Assembly: GCA_937934185.1 (NCBI GenBank)
Contig: CALHAB010000143.1
Span: forward strand, 1-36,533
Direction: 5' to 3'
Origin: an uncultured Ignavibacterium sp.
GTDB taxonomy: Bacteria > Bacteroidota > Ignavibacteria > Ignavibacteriales > Ignavibacteriaceae
DNA: 36,533 nt
Shown here: positions 1 through 7,151 of the stretch, one piece after another
How positions within the stretch are numbered: position 1 is the first letter of the stretch
Layout: each line of letters opens with the position of its first letter
Translations under genes and position numbers: made by a program
Notes under the pieces: generated by a model
Told to the model about the DNA's origin: nothing
Databases searched by the model: none
What the model saw: the letters and a program-made list of their open reading frames with translations, nothing else

Positions 1-143
<143 letters not shown>

Positions 144-150
144 GTCTTCG

Positions 151-180
151 TTTTGAGTTTACGAAAAACGAAGACTGCAA
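151..180 (+). repeat. 30-bp direct repeat, left copy
   Basis: This copy matches 517-546 at 29 of 30 positions (A161 here, G527 there) and begins only 8 bases after the tmRNA CCA end. Together with 143-150 it also forms a hairpin: AGTCTTCGTTTT (143-154) pairs with AAAACGAAGACT (165-176). The two copies bracket the GIY-YIG gene. Confidence 0.85.
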
Positions 181-212
181 CGGCGAAATCCTGATTTATC
201 AGGATGAAGCCG
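181..212. repeat. Small inverted repeat (hairpin) upstream of the GIY-YIG gene
   Basis: ATCCTGAT (188-195) is followed two bases later by ATCAGGAT (198-205), and outer CGGC/GCCG arms can extend the stem. It lies inside the interval between the two 30-bp direct repeats and is probably part of the same inserted unit. Function unknown. Confidence 0.5.
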
Positions 213-276
213 TGCTAAAAACAACACAACAAAACTCAAAACTTCGCCTTGGTAAACCAGTAAAAATTAAACTATT

Positions 277-522
277 ATGACATATTATTATGTTTACATA
301 TTAGAAAGTGAAACAGATAGCACCAAACACTATATCGGATATACCACCGACTTAAAGAAACGAATTATAAAGCACAACAATGGTGAAGTAACGCATACCT
401 CAAAATATATTCCCTGGAAAATAAAAGCGGCAATAGCATTTACAGATAAAACAAAAGCACTAAAGTTTGAAAAATATTTAAAGAGTCATTCAGGAAGAGC
501 GTTCGCAAAGAAACACTTTTGA
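277..522 (+). CDS. GIY-YIG nuclease superfamily small protein (UPF0213/YhbQ type)
   Basis: An 81-residue protein, the usual size of stand-alone UPF0213/YhbQ GIY-YIG domains. The GIY strand is represented by VYIL (residues 6-9), YIG is at 19-21, the conserved Arg is R29 (KKR), and the metal-binding Glu is E65 in FEKYLKS, so the nuclease core looks intact. These domains resemble homing endonuclease catalytic domains, but the cellular role of free-standing copies is poorly known. The start ATG overlaps the stop of a short open frame that runs out of the tmRNA gene (ATGA), and the stop codon lies inside the right direct repeat (517-546). Placement just after tmRNA between repeats suggests a selfish or mobile unit rather than a housekeeping gene; that part is inference. 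Confidence 0.85.
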   Translation: MTYYYVYILESETDSTKHYIGYTTDLKKRIIKHNNGEVTHTSKYIPWKIKAAIAFTDKTKALKFEKYLKSHSGRAFAKKHF

Positions 523-546
523 GTTTGCGAAAAACGAAGACTGCAA
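517..546 (+). repeat. 30-bp direct repeat, right copy
   Basis: Second copy of the repeat at 151-180 with a single mismatch. It contains the TGA stop (520-522) of the GIY-YIG gene. It is framed by a short inverted pair ACACTT (513-518) / AAGTGT (545-550). Confidence 0.85.
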
Positions 547-570
547 GTGTAAAGTGATAAATTAAATTCT

Positions 571-672
571 TTAAGAAGCTAAACCGTTTCTCTCATCACA
601 GATTTCATTCAAATAAATTTCTAACCATTCTTCATCAAAACAATTGAACATTCGGATGTAATTATCTATGTT
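571..672 (-). pseudogene. Possible C-terminal remnant of an unidentified gene
   Basis: Read on the minus strand, this stretch is open for 33 codons and ends in TAA; a stop lies directly upstream and the only ATG leaves 24 residues. The peptide has protein-like composition (FDEEWLEIYLNEICDERNG in its middle) rather than the low-complexity translation expected from AT-rich spacer. I do not recognise the family. It may be the tail of a gene broken when the neighbouring GIY-YIG unit arrived, or chance. Confidence 0.2.
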
Positions 673-674
673 TC
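643..674 (+). promoter_or_regulatory. Candidate Bacteroidota-type promoter for the DUF2752-TM2 pair
   Basis: ATTG (643-646), 20-base spacer, TATGTTTC (667-674), compared with TTTG-N19/21-TAnnTTTG. The last base of the -7 box is off consensus. Predicted transcription start would lie close to the ATG at 694. Confidence 0.3.
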
Positions 675-693
675 ACCTGTAATTATCAACTAT

Positions 694-1068
694 ATGAACA
701 GTTATTTGCTAAATATTAAATCATTTATTCTGCAGCAGAAAAACAAGATAATTTTATTTTACAAACTTTTCAGTTTTGAAGGAATTGTTTGGTTTGTATC
801 ACTCATTTATTTAGCTACATTATCAAACAACATTGAACAGCATTTCACATTTTGTCCGCTTTCTAACTTAGGATTTGAACATTGTCCAGGCTGCGGTCTG
901 GGAAAATCAGTTTCATTGATTCTTCACGGACATTTTATTGAATCTTTTGATTTTCATTGGTTAGGTATTCCGGCATTGATAATAATATTATTCAGAATTT
1001 TTCAACTGATAAGAAATAACTCTAAACTCTATTTCAAACCAATAAAAAAAGGAGAGAACCATGCCTAA
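694..1068 (+). CDS. DUF2752 membrane protein
   Basis: A 124-residue membrane protein with two predicted membrane spans (about 30-45 and 88-107) flanking a conserved cysteine motif CPGCG (64-68), preceded by another Cys at 54. This is the signature of DUF2752 (Cys-Pro-x-Cys-Gly between two helices), a family of unknown function widespread in Bacteroidota. The Cys pair could bind a metal or take part in redox chemistry, but this is not established. It overlaps the next gene, which encodes a TM2-domain protein, by 8 bases; the two families are frequently adjacent, so they probably act in one membrane complex. The start at 694 is the first ATG after the candidate promoter. Confidence 0.85.
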   Translation: MNSYLLNIKSFILQQKNKIILFYKLFSFEGIVWFVSLIYLATLSNNIEQHFTFCPLSNLGFEHCPGCGLGKSVSLILHGHFIESFDFHWLGIPALIIILFRIFQLIRNNSKLYFKPIKKGENHA

Positions 1069-1414
1069 TGTATTTCAACTTATGCCAAGTCTTGAAGCAG
1101 AAGAAATGGCATATATACAGGAGCTTATAAAAGACTTTACTGATCAGCAGGCACAGCAGTTTGCACTAACTTATATGTCGCGAAGAAAAGACCCGACCAA
1201 CATTTTAATATTTGCTTTGATTGGTTTTGTTGGAATTGCAGGAGTACACAGATTCGTTTTAGGTCAGGTTGGAATGGGTGTGCTTTACCTTCTTACAGGC
1301 GGCTTATGTTTGATAGGAACTATTGTAGATCTGGTCAATCATAAAAAACTTGCTTTGGAATTTAACATCAAAACTGCTCAGCAAGTATCAATGTTGATAA
1401 AACAATATTCATAG
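1061..1414 (+). CDS. TM2 domain-containing membrane protein
   Basis: 117 residues. The N-terminal third is a soluble helical segment. From about residue 42 there is a TM2 domain: a short polar stretch, helix 1 ending in GVHRFVLGQ, a tight turn, and helix 2 through LTGGLCLIGTIVDL. The HRF-LG and G-GLD/VDL positions match the family's conserved turn and DxxxG-type motifs. TM2 proteins have no general known function. The ATG lies within the tail of the DUF2752 gene and has a clear ribosome site (GGAGAG, about 1051-1056), indicating translational coupling. Confidence 0.88.
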   Translation: MPNVFQLMPSLEAEEMAYIQELIKDFTDQQAQQFALTYMSRRKDPTNILIFALIGFVGIAGVHRFVLGQVGMGVLYLLTGGLCLIGTIVDLVNHKKLALEFNIKTAQQVSMLIKQYS

Positions 1415-1420
1415 TTTTGA

Positions 1421-1460
1421 GGGTTGTTTATTTAAAAGACAACCCAAATTAAATTTTTCT
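1421..1460 (+). terminator. Weak hairpin after the DUF2752-TM2 pair
   Basis: GGGTTGT (1421-1427) pairs with ACAACCC (1439-1445). The T-rich stretch begins only some ten bases later, so this is a poor intrinsic terminator; it could instead protect the mRNA end. Confidence 0.35.
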
Positions 1461-1512
1461 TTATCCGGAAAAATTTGAAATACAGACTTCCAAAGGATAA
1501 ATTACACCCGTT

Positions 1513-2388
1513 ATGAATGAAATTTATTTTTATAAATTAACAGGCGCGGGAAATGATTTTGTTTTTATTGATATGAAACAAAATCCCGAACTCACTTTAA
1601 CACCCTTACAGATAAAAAAAATTTGTGACAGAAGATTTGGTATTGGTGCTGATGGGGTTATCATCATCAGGGATATTAAAGATTACGATTTCGAAATGCT
1701 TTACTATAATGCAGATGGTTCGACAGGCAGTTTGTGTGCGAACGGTGCAAGATGTGCAATCTGGTTTGCAGAGAAAACCAATCGCCTGAAAAATGGAAGA
1801 ACAAAATTTATTTCCAACGGAGTAGAATATTCTGGTGAAGTTATAAGAAATGAATTAATAAAATTTAACCTGAATCCACCTTCAAAAGTAAAATTAAATT
1901 TTAGAATCAAGGCAGCCAATCAACTAATAAAAGCGGATTACATTGATACTGGTTCTCCTCATGTTGTAATTGAGATATCTGATGTTTTGAAAAACTCTGA
2001 TATTCCCTTTTCAAATTATAAAAACATATCTGAATTCCCTGTTTATCAACTTGGAAAAGAAATCAGATATCACAAAGATTTCGCTCCCGATGGTACGAAT
2101 GTGAATTTTTATTTGATTGAAGATGAAAAAATCTACATACGAACATACGAGCGAGGTGTGGAAGATGAGACTTTGGCTTGTGGAACAGGCGCAGTTGCAA
2201 CAGCAATATCAGTTTTTATAAATAAAAAAATTTCTCCTCCAATATCATTAATCACTTGGGGAGGCGAAACATTAATTGTAAATTTCGATGTAGAAAATCA
2301 GAAAGTTAGTAATGTAACACTAACAGGTCCTGCAAAGTTTGTCTTTGAGGGAAAAATTTCTGGTAATTTTTTCACTAATTTGGAGTAA
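1513..2388 (+). CDS. dapF: Diaminopimelate epimerase
   Basis: Converts LL- to meso-diaminopimelate, the last step before lysine and a building block of peptidoglycan; cytosolic. 291 residues, slightly longer than typical (about 275). The two catalytic cysteines are visible: C75 in LCANGARC and C223 in LACGTGA, each in its half of the pseudo-symmetric fold. GAGNDF (residues 11-16) and the FGIGADG motif (42-48) are the other family hallmarks. The start at 1513 gives MNEIYFYKLTGAGNDF, the expected N-terminus. The following gene begins 2 bases after the stop, so they are cotranscribed. No other lysine genes are nearby. Confidence 0.97.
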   Translation: MNEIYFYKLTGAGNDFVFIDMKQNPELTLTPLQIKKICDRRFGIGADGVIIIRDIKDYDFEMLYYNADGSTGSLCANGARCAIWFAEKTNRLKNGRTKFISNGVEYSGEVIRNELIKFNLNPPSKVKLNFRIKAANQLIKADYIDTGSPHVVIEISDVLKNSDIPFSNYKNISEFPVYQLGKEIRYHKDFAPDGTNVNFYLIEDEKIYIRTYERGVEDETLACGTGAVATAISVFINKKISPPISLITWGGETLIVNFDVENQKVSNVTLTGPAKFVFEGKISGNFFTNLE

Positions 2389-2390
2389 AA

Positions 2391-2702
2391 ATGGCAAAGG
2401 TTCTTTTCACAATTTCGTACGAGCTTAATCCTGAAAAGAGAGAAGATTACTTTAAGGCAATAAAAGAATTGAAATTACTTGTAAAAACCGAAGGGATTGA
2501 ATCTTATAATGTTTATGAAGTAAAAGGTAAACCCAATCATTTTCAGGAAATATATGTATTTGCTAATGAGGAAGTTTACGACAATTATGACGACAATACT
2601 GACGAACGCGTAAATCTTCTCATCAGTAAAATAACAGATATGACTGTTAACCACTCAGCTAAATACACAACCCTTGTGGAACTTCCCGAATTAGAATCAT
2701 AA
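2391..2702 (+). CDS. Small conserved-looking protein, possibly ABM-like (dimeric alpha-beta barrel)
   Basis: 103 residues, no signal peptide or membrane span. The pattern of an N-terminal strand (VLFTISYEL), a helix with charged residues, a second strand ending in YNVYEVKG, a strand in FQEIYVFAN, a helix, and a final strand (YTTLVEL) resembles the ferredoxin-like fold of antibiotic-biosynthesis-monooxygenase or EthD-type small proteins. I cannot name a family with certainty. It starts 2 bases after dapF and its stop codon is inside the terminator stem, so it is the last gene of that operon. Confidence 0.8.
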   Translation: MAKVLFTISYELNPEKREDYFKAIKELKLLVKTEGIESYNVYEVKGKPNHFQEIYVFANEEVYDNYDDNTDERVNLLISKITDMTVNHSAKYTTLVELPELES

Positions 2703-2724
2703 GAGCCCTGGTGGCTCTTTTTTT
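2701..2724 (+). terminator. Rho-independent terminator of the dapF operon
   Basis: AAGAGCC (2701-2707) pairs with GGCTCTT (2713-2719) around a 5-base loop, followed by a run of T to 2724. The left arm includes the last two bases of the TAA stop of the preceding gene. Confidence 0.9.
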
Positions 2725-2777
2725 GTATTATCTCACTCCTTAAGATTGAGCAATTATTAAAATCTAATAAAAGCTAT

Positions 2778-3018
2778 ATGAATAAAACCTTACACAGGAT
2801 TTACATAGGATTATTTTTTCTTATTGGTATATCGTTAAATATATTGCTGGCAGTTAATGGCTATTCATATTACTCAACATCAATTGAAGCATAATAGGTT
2901 TACACGATGAACGATGCAAAAATTTTTCCGCTATTGGCACATTGCACATCTACCCTTTGCAATAATTATATTTATTATTATGATTGTTCACATGATAGTA
3001 ACAATTATTTTTGGTTAA
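2778..3018 (+). pseudogene. Decayed polytopic membrane protein gene: N- and C-terminal pieces with the middle deleted
   Basis: The left piece, 2778-2894, is an ATG-started 38-residue frame with one hydrophobic helix and ends in two stops (TAA TAG). The right piece, 2914-3018, reads [16 protein letters not shown] and then a hydrophobic helix with a second His (IVHMIV), ending in TAA. A Trp-His-x-x-His-Leu-Pro stretch followed by a His-bearing last helix is what I expect at the C-terminus of bacterial haem-b membrane proteins of the ferric-reductase/cytochrome type. The two pieces are in different frames, 19 bases apart, and together far too short for such a protein. I infer an internal deletion. 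Two separate micro-proteins are the alternative. Confidence 0.5.
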
Positions 3019-3043
3019 AAATGGATTTTTTAAGGAGAAAAGA

Positions 3044-3649
3044 ATGAAATTCAAACCTGTTTATATCTACGGAGCACTTTTGATTGTTGTTATTGCAGTA
3101 ATAATAATTGCAACAAATCAGAGAGATAAAAAAATCTCAGCAATTGATGAAATTGCAAATAAACAAATGCCCCAAGACGATGTCCATAAAAATCTCGGGA
3201 AAGAAGGTCAAATGCCTCACGGTCAGGTAAAGGTAAGCGAAGAAATAAAAAAGAAAATGGAGGAGCTGAAAGCTGCTGTTGATGCTAATCCTAATGATAC
3301 TAGCAAAATCAGGGAATATGCTGATTTCTTATTGGCGGCACACAAACCAGATGAATCGATTCAATATTATGAAATGATACTGAAGAAAGATCCGAAAAGA
3401 AAAGATATCCGGTTTTCTTTAACATTTATCTATTACAATAAAGGTGATCTGGATAAAGCTGAAGAAGAAACAAATAAAATTTTAGCAATAGATAAAAATG
3501 ATTCGATGGCAAAGTATAATCTTGGAGCTATTGAAGCTACACGAGGAAACGATGAGAAAGCCCGTGAAATCTGGAATAAACTTATTCAGGACGATCCTAA
3601 ATCTGAAACTGCTGAACTTGCAAGGAATGCATTAACAATGCTGAAGTAA
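3044..3649 (+). CDS. Membrane-anchored TPR protein (CcmH/NrfG-like)
   Basis: 201 residues from the ATG at 3044, chosen because AAGGAG lies 7-8 bases upstream; an earlier in-frame start at 3011 would overlap the relic upstream. One N-terminal membrane helix (about residues 7-24), a polar linker, then three or so TPR units from about residue 75 (YADFLLAAHKPDESIQYYEMIL, LTFIYYNKGDLDKAEEETNKIL and the following repeat). The soluble part should face the periplasm. Such proteins usually act as assembly scaffolds, for instance in cytochrome c maturation. The upstream membrane haem-protein relic would fit a lost redox partner, but that link is speculative. Confidence 0.85.
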   Translation: MKFKPVYIYGALLIVVIAVIIIATNQRDKKISAIDEIANKQMPQDDVHKNLGKEGQMPHGQVKVSEEIKKKMEELKAAVDANPNDTSKIREYADFLLAAHKPDESIQYYEMILKKDPKRKDIRFSLTFIYYNKGDLDKAEEETNKILAIDKNDSMAKYNLGAIEATRGNDEKAREIWNKLIQDDPKSETAELARNALTMLK

Positions 3650-3726
3650 ATGGAAGAAGTAATTGAAAATCTGATAGCTTAGCTTTTGTTATTTTTCTTT
3701 AATTTTTTTGATTTTCGTCTTTATTA

Positions 3727-3931
3727 TTTTAAGCCTTATATCAGTTTCAGCTACCGGAAAACAAAATATAAATTTCCTGTATCTCAGAATTCATTCGATG
3801 AAAACACTGTTTTAATTAATTATAATCTCTATCTCGTCAAAATAACTAGTCTTTCAATTTCTTATGAAGGCTCTTTTGAATCGAAAAGAACTGCCAGTCG
3901 AATTTTGATTGGTATTTCATCAAGATTTTGA
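3727..3931 (+). pseudogene. Remnant of an outer-membrane beta-barrel C-terminus
   Basis: The 366-base gap between the TPR and PHP genes holds an open frame without an ATG (first possible start is TTG at 3686, inside T-rich sequence). From about 3727 it encodes alternating hydrophobic/polar strands: PYISFSYRKTKY, TVLINYNLYLV, SLSISYEGSFES, and a last strand RILIGISSRF ending in Phe at the stop. A terminal strand with C-terminal Phe is the BAM recognition pattern of outer-membrane barrel proteins. I infer the last three or four strands of a lost porin-like gene. No intact copy is in the window. Confidence 0.4.
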
Positions 3932-3951
3932 ATCCGAGTTATAATATATCC

Positions 3952-3982
3952 TTTCTAAAAAAAACCTTTATCTCTATCTTTG
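3952..3982 (+). promoter_or_regulatory. Candidate Bacteroidota-type promoter for the PHP gene
   Basis: TTTC (3952-3955), 19-base spacer, TATCTTTG (3975-3982), a full match to the TAnnTTTG -7 box. The expected transcription start is about 25 bases before the ATG at 4016, which has no obvious Shine-Dalgarno site. Confidence 0.42.
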
Positions 3983-4015
3983 TTCAAGTAATTATTCATT
4001 CATAAAATTTTTTCT

Positions 4016-5062
4016 ATGCACGAATATATTGGAGCAGTTCACATACATTCTGTTTTTTCAGATGGAACAGGAGAAGTTCCTGATATTGCAAAGTTTGCTG
4101 ATGAAGTAGGTCTGGATTTTATCATGCTGACCGATCATAATACTGTCAGAGCTCTTCACGAAGGTTATGAAAAATGGTATGGAAACACTCTGTTATTGGT
4201 TGGTTGCGAAATCAATGACAAAGAAAATAAAAACCATTACCTTGCATTCGGAATTAATGAAGCATTCTCTACCAGAACTCCAGCAAAAAAATATGTGGCA
4301 AAAGTAAAAGAGTTAGGTGGAATTGGTTTCATTGCACATCCGCACGAAAAGAGAACTCATAAAGAACATCCTGCTTATCCCTGGGTAGATTGGGAGATTG
4401 ATGATTTTACCGGGATTGAGATCTGGAATCATATGTCTGAATGGGTTGAAAATCTTACAGAAGAAAATAAATATCGTTCATTCCTTCATCCGTTAAGAAC
4501 CATTACTGCACCGCCAAAAGAAACTTTGAAACTTTGGGATGAGCTTAGTCAAAAAAGAAGAGTTGTTGGTATTGGCGGAGTTGATGCTCACGCTCACAAA
4601 TATAACCTTGTCGGATTTCTTGAAGTTGAAATATTTCCGTATAAAGTTCTTTTCAAATCAATCAGGACTCATGTTCTGCTTGATAAAGAAATTAAAAAAG
4701 GAAAAACTCAAAAGGATATTGAAACTGCTAAATGGCAAATATATAATGCACTCAGAGATGGAAGATGTTTTGTTGCAAATGATTATGTAGCAGATTCAAA
4801 AGGATTCAGATTTTATGCAGAACAAAAGGGAAAGATTTTTCATATGGGTGAGACTGTTCCGGATTCTAAAAATATTCTTTTTCATGTTTTACTTCCGGGA
4901 ACAGAATCTGAAATTCGCTTAATCAGAAATGGTCACCTTGTTGAAATGGTTAAAGGTATTTCAGTTGAATTTGAAATAAATAAGAAAGGTGCTTACAGAG
5001 TGGAAATTCATAAGGATGGCAGAGCGTGGATTTATGCGAATCATATAAGAGTTGGAATTTAA
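4016..5062 (+). CDS. PHP-domain metal-dependent phosphoesterase-like protein
   Basis: 348 residues, cytosolic. The N-terminal PHP domain shows the metal-binding signature HIH (H9, H11), D16, and a second motif LTDHN (D40, H41). GCEIND (about 64-69) and AHPHEKR (about 108-114) supply further ligands, and a late GGVDAHAHK motif supplies the last Asp/His pair. The C-terminal part from about residue 255 looks like a small beta domain. PHP proteins hydrolyse phosphoesters such as histidinol phosphate, 5'-phosphates of oligonucleotides or 3',5'-bisphosphates; the substrate cannot be read here. It stands alone with its own candidate promoter and a tRNA gene right after it. Confidence 0.85.
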   Translation: MHEYIGAVHIHSVFSDGTGEVPDIAKFADEVGLDFIMLTDHNTVRALHEGYEKWYGNTLLLVGCEINDKENKNHYLAFGINEAFSTRTPAKKYVAKVKELGGIGFIAHPHEKRTHKEHPAYPWVDWEIDDFTGIEIWNHMSEWVENLTEENKYRSFLHPLRTITAPPKETLKLWDELSQKRRVVGIGGVDAHAHKYNLVGFLEVEIFPYKVLFKSIRTHVLLDKEIKKGKTQKDIETAKWQIYNALRDGRCFVANDYVADSKGFRFYAEQKGKIFHMGETVPDSKNILFHVLLPGTESEIRLIRNGHLVEMVKGISVEFEINKKGAYRVEIHKDGRAWIYANHIRVGI

Positions 5063-5088
5063 TTGGAAAACAGAAATGAATATATTTT

Positions 5089-5162
5089 GCGCCCGTAGTT
5101 CAATTGGATAGAATGTTGGATTCCGGTTCCAAAGGTTGCAGGTTCGAGTCCTGCCGGGCGCA
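5089..5162 (+). tRNA. tRNA-Arg (anticodon CCG)
   Basis: Complete cloverleaf of 74 bases. Acceptor GCGCCCG (5089-5095) pairs with CGGGCGC (5155-5161), discriminator A5162. The anticodon stem TTGGA/TCCAA encloses the loop TTCCGGT, giving anticodon CCG (reads CGG, Arg). T-arm is GCAGG-TTCGAGT-CCTGC. CCA is not encoded. No integrated element is visible at its 3' end. Confidence 0.95.
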
Positions 5163-5238
5163 CAAAATTATTTTTGAACAATCACCAATGCTGTATTAAA
5201 TTTGACGGGTCATTTTTACTAAACTTAAAAGGATCAAG

Positions 5239-5925
5239 ATGATAACTAAAAGAAAAAAACTTACTAAGAAGGAAATTAAAGAAGACAAACTTGTTGAGTT
5301 TTATTATAAAGCTCAAAGCTACATCGAAGAAAATAAAAACAAAGTTTTAATGTATGTTGGAGCTCTTGCACTGGTAATCGTTGCAATAATCCTTTATTCA
5401 AATTATCGCAGTTCAAAAAATGAAGAAGCAGGAACATTACTGGCTAGAGTAATTGACTTATATGATCAGGGAGCTTATCTTGAAGCTATTGAAGGCAAGC
5501 AGGGGACAAATTTAGTAGGACTAAAGAAAATAGTTGAAGATTATGGAAGTACCGAAAACGGTGAAACCGCAAAAATTTATCTTGCAAATGCTTATTCATT
5601 TTTAGGTCAATATGAAAAAGCATTCGAACTTTACAAAGATTACAGCGGCTCAAATGATATATATAAAGCAGCTGCGTTAGCTGGTCAAGCCGGATACTAT
5701 GCAGGAAAAGGCGAGTATGAAAAAGCGGCTAATCTTTTCAAGAAAGCTGCAAGTGTTTCTCAAATAAATCCTAGTCGCCCAGATTACCTTCTAAGGGCGG
5801 GAATCAATTATATGAAAGCTGGTCAAAAGGATGAGGCAAAAGCTTTATTTCAAATCATCAGAGATGATTACAAAACTTCTACTGCTTTTGCTCAGGTTGA
5901 CCGTTATTTTACAGAATTGAACTAA
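5239..5925 (+). CDS. Membrane-anchored TPR protein (YfgM-like layout)
   Basis: 228 residues. A positively charged N-terminus (KRKKLTKKEIKEDK), one membrane helix at about 40-54, and then TPR-like repeats across about 85-225 (ETAKIYLANAYSFLGQYEKAFELYK; QAGYYAGKGEYEKAANLFKKA; RAGINYMKAGQKDEAKALFQ). The N-in topology puts the repeats outside the cytoplasm. The layout resembles YfgM/tetratricopeptide-21 domain proteins that work beside the Sec translocon and periplasmic chaperones, although sequence identity cannot be judged by eye. AAAGG about 9 bases upstream supports the start. It is a single gene with its own terminator. Confidence 0.85.
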   Translation: MITKRKKLTKKEIKEDKLVEFYYKAQSYIEENKNKVLMYVGALALVIVAIILYSNYRSSKNEEAGTLLARVIDLYDQGAYLEAIEGKQGTNLVGLKKIVEDYGSTENGETAKIYLANAYSFLGQYEKAFELYKDYSGSNDIYKAAALAGQAGYYAGKGEYEKAANLFKKAASVSQINPSRPDYLLRAGINYMKAGQKDEAKALFQIIRDDYKTSTAFAQVDRYFTELN

Positions 5926-5958
5926 ACTGATTTTGACCATTTTTAATCTATTTTTTGC

Positions 5959-5988
5959 AAAAACCGTGACTTTTCTCACGGTTTTTTG
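5959..5988 (+). terminator. Rho-independent terminator after the TPR gene
   Basis: AAAACCGTGA (about 5960-5969) pairs with TCACGGTTTT (5976-5985) with a 6-base loop, followed by further T's. Clean intrinsic terminator separating this gene from the efp operon. Confidence 0.92.
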
Positions 5989-6012
5989 TTGATTTTTTAA
6001 AATTTCATTTTC

Positions 6013-6041
6013 TTGACTTTAGCGGGTTGTATATCTATTTT
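6013..6041 (+). promoter_or_regulatory. Candidate promoter of the efp-acc operon
   Basis: TTGACT (6013-6018), 17-base spacer, TATTTT (6036-6041), the canonical sigma-70 layout. The -10 lies in a T-run, which makes chance matches easy. It is in the only gap before efp, after the upstream terminator. Confidence 0.3.
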
Positions 6042-6077
6042 TTTTAACCATTTTTTAACAATTAATTCTTGGAGATT

Positions 6078-6644
6078 ATGGCAGATACATCAGATTTCAG
6101 AAATGGGCTTATTATTAAATTCAGAAATGAGCCATATGTTATTACAGAGTTCCTTCATGTCAAACCCGGTAAGGGTGGTGCGTTTGTTCGTACAACATTG
6201 AAAAACCTTAAGACAGGCAGAGTGTTGGAAAATACTTTCAGAGCAGGCGAAAGCATTGAAATAATCAGAGTAGAGAGAAGAAAATTTCAATATCTCTATC
6301 GTGACGGTGATTTCCTTGTTTGTATGGACAATGAAACTTTTGAACAGATAAATGTTCCTGTCGAACTTTTTGGTGATTCAGTAGAATTTCTTAAAGAAAG
6401 TTCTGAAGTTGAAATACTTTTCAGTGACAATGAAATCATCACTGTCGAACCGCCAATTTTTGTCAATCTTACGGTTACTCAAACAGAACCAGGTTTCAGA
6501 GGCAATACCGCAACAGGCGCAGTTAAACCTGCAACCCTTGAAACCGGGGCAACAATCAATGTTCCGCTCTTTATCGAAATAGGGGATGTATTAAAAGTTG
6601 ATACTCGTACCGGTGAATATGTTGAACGTGTAAAGTCAAATTAA
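6078..6644 (+). CDS. efp: Translation elongation factor P
   Basis: Relieves ribosome stalling at polyproline motifs. 188 residues, the standard length, with the KOW-like domain I, the OB domain II and domain III ending [15 protein letters not shown]. The tip of domain I carries the modifiable lysine K32 in PGKGGAF, so modification of the EpmA type or none is likelier than EarP rhamnosylation, which needs Arg. No modification gene is in the window. The start is the ATG at 6078: a TTG at 6069 is in frame but lies on the GGAG ribosome site. First gene of an efp-accB-accC-gcvH operon, 13 bases before accB. Confidence 0.97.
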   Translation: MADTSDFRNGLIIKFRNEPYVITEFLHVKPGKGGAFVRTTLKNLKTGRVLENTFRAGESIEIIRVERRKFQYLYRDGDFLVCMDNETFEQINVPVELFGDSVEFLKESSEVEILFSDNEIITVEPPIFVNLTVTQTEPGFRGNTATGAVKPATLETGATINVPLFIEIGDVLKVDTRTGEYVERVKSN

Positions 6645-6657
6645 ACAGGAGAAGTTT

Positions 6658-7131
6658 ATGGATCTGAATTTAATTAAAAAGCTTGTTAAAATTCTCGAGA
6701 CCAGTGATGTTACTGATATCGAGATTGAAGAGAATGGAACAAAAATAAAAGTTGCAAAAAAAGTTCGTATTGCTCCGGCAATGCAAACAATCAATGCTGT
6801 TCCTTCTCAGCCAGCCTCTGTTTCTGTTCAGCAGCAGGAAGAATTAAAACCCGTTGAAAAGAAATCGACTGAAGAAACTGCTGAAACAAATCTTCATACT
6901 GTTCGCTCACCGATTGTTGGTACTTTTTATCGTGCACCGGCACCAGATGCCGATCCTTATGTTCAGGTTGGTGATGTTGTTTCTGTGGGAACGGTTCTCT
7001 GTATTGTTGAAGCAATGAAACTTATGAACGAGATTGAATCGGATGTTAATGGTAAGATTGTAAAAATTCTTGTAGAAAACGGAAAACCGGTTGAATACAA
7101 TCAACCTCTGTTTTTAATTCAACCAATGTAA
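6658..7131 (+). CDS. accB: Biotin carboxyl carrier protein of acetyl-CoA carboxylase
   Basis: Carries the carboxybiotin of acetyl-CoA carboxylase in fatty-acid synthesis. 157 residues: an N-terminal segment ([21 protein letters not shown]), a Gln/Pro/Ser-rich linker (about 45-80) and a C-terminal biotinyl domain. The biotin lysine is K121 in EAMKLMNEI; the usual AMKMMNEI has Leu in place of the second Met, a mild change. [14 protein letters not shown] is the family's thumb-region signature. It sits between efp and accC, the common order. A GGAG site precedes the ATG. Confidence 0.97.
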   Translation: MDLNLIKKLVKILETSDVTDIEIEENGTKIKVAKKVRIAPAMQTINAVPSQPASVSVQQQEELKPVEKKSTEETAETNLHTVRSPIVGTFYRAPAPDADPYVQVGDVVSVGTVLCIVEAMKLMNEIESDVNGKIVKILVENGKPVEYNQPLFLIQPM

Positions 7132-7151
7132 TTCAAAGAATACGGATTATT

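Noticed and set aside
3011-3043. Upstream in-frame start of the TPR protein
   Set aside because: It would begin inside the membrane-gene relic; the ATG at 3044 has a clear AAGGAG site and gives a normal membrane anchor.
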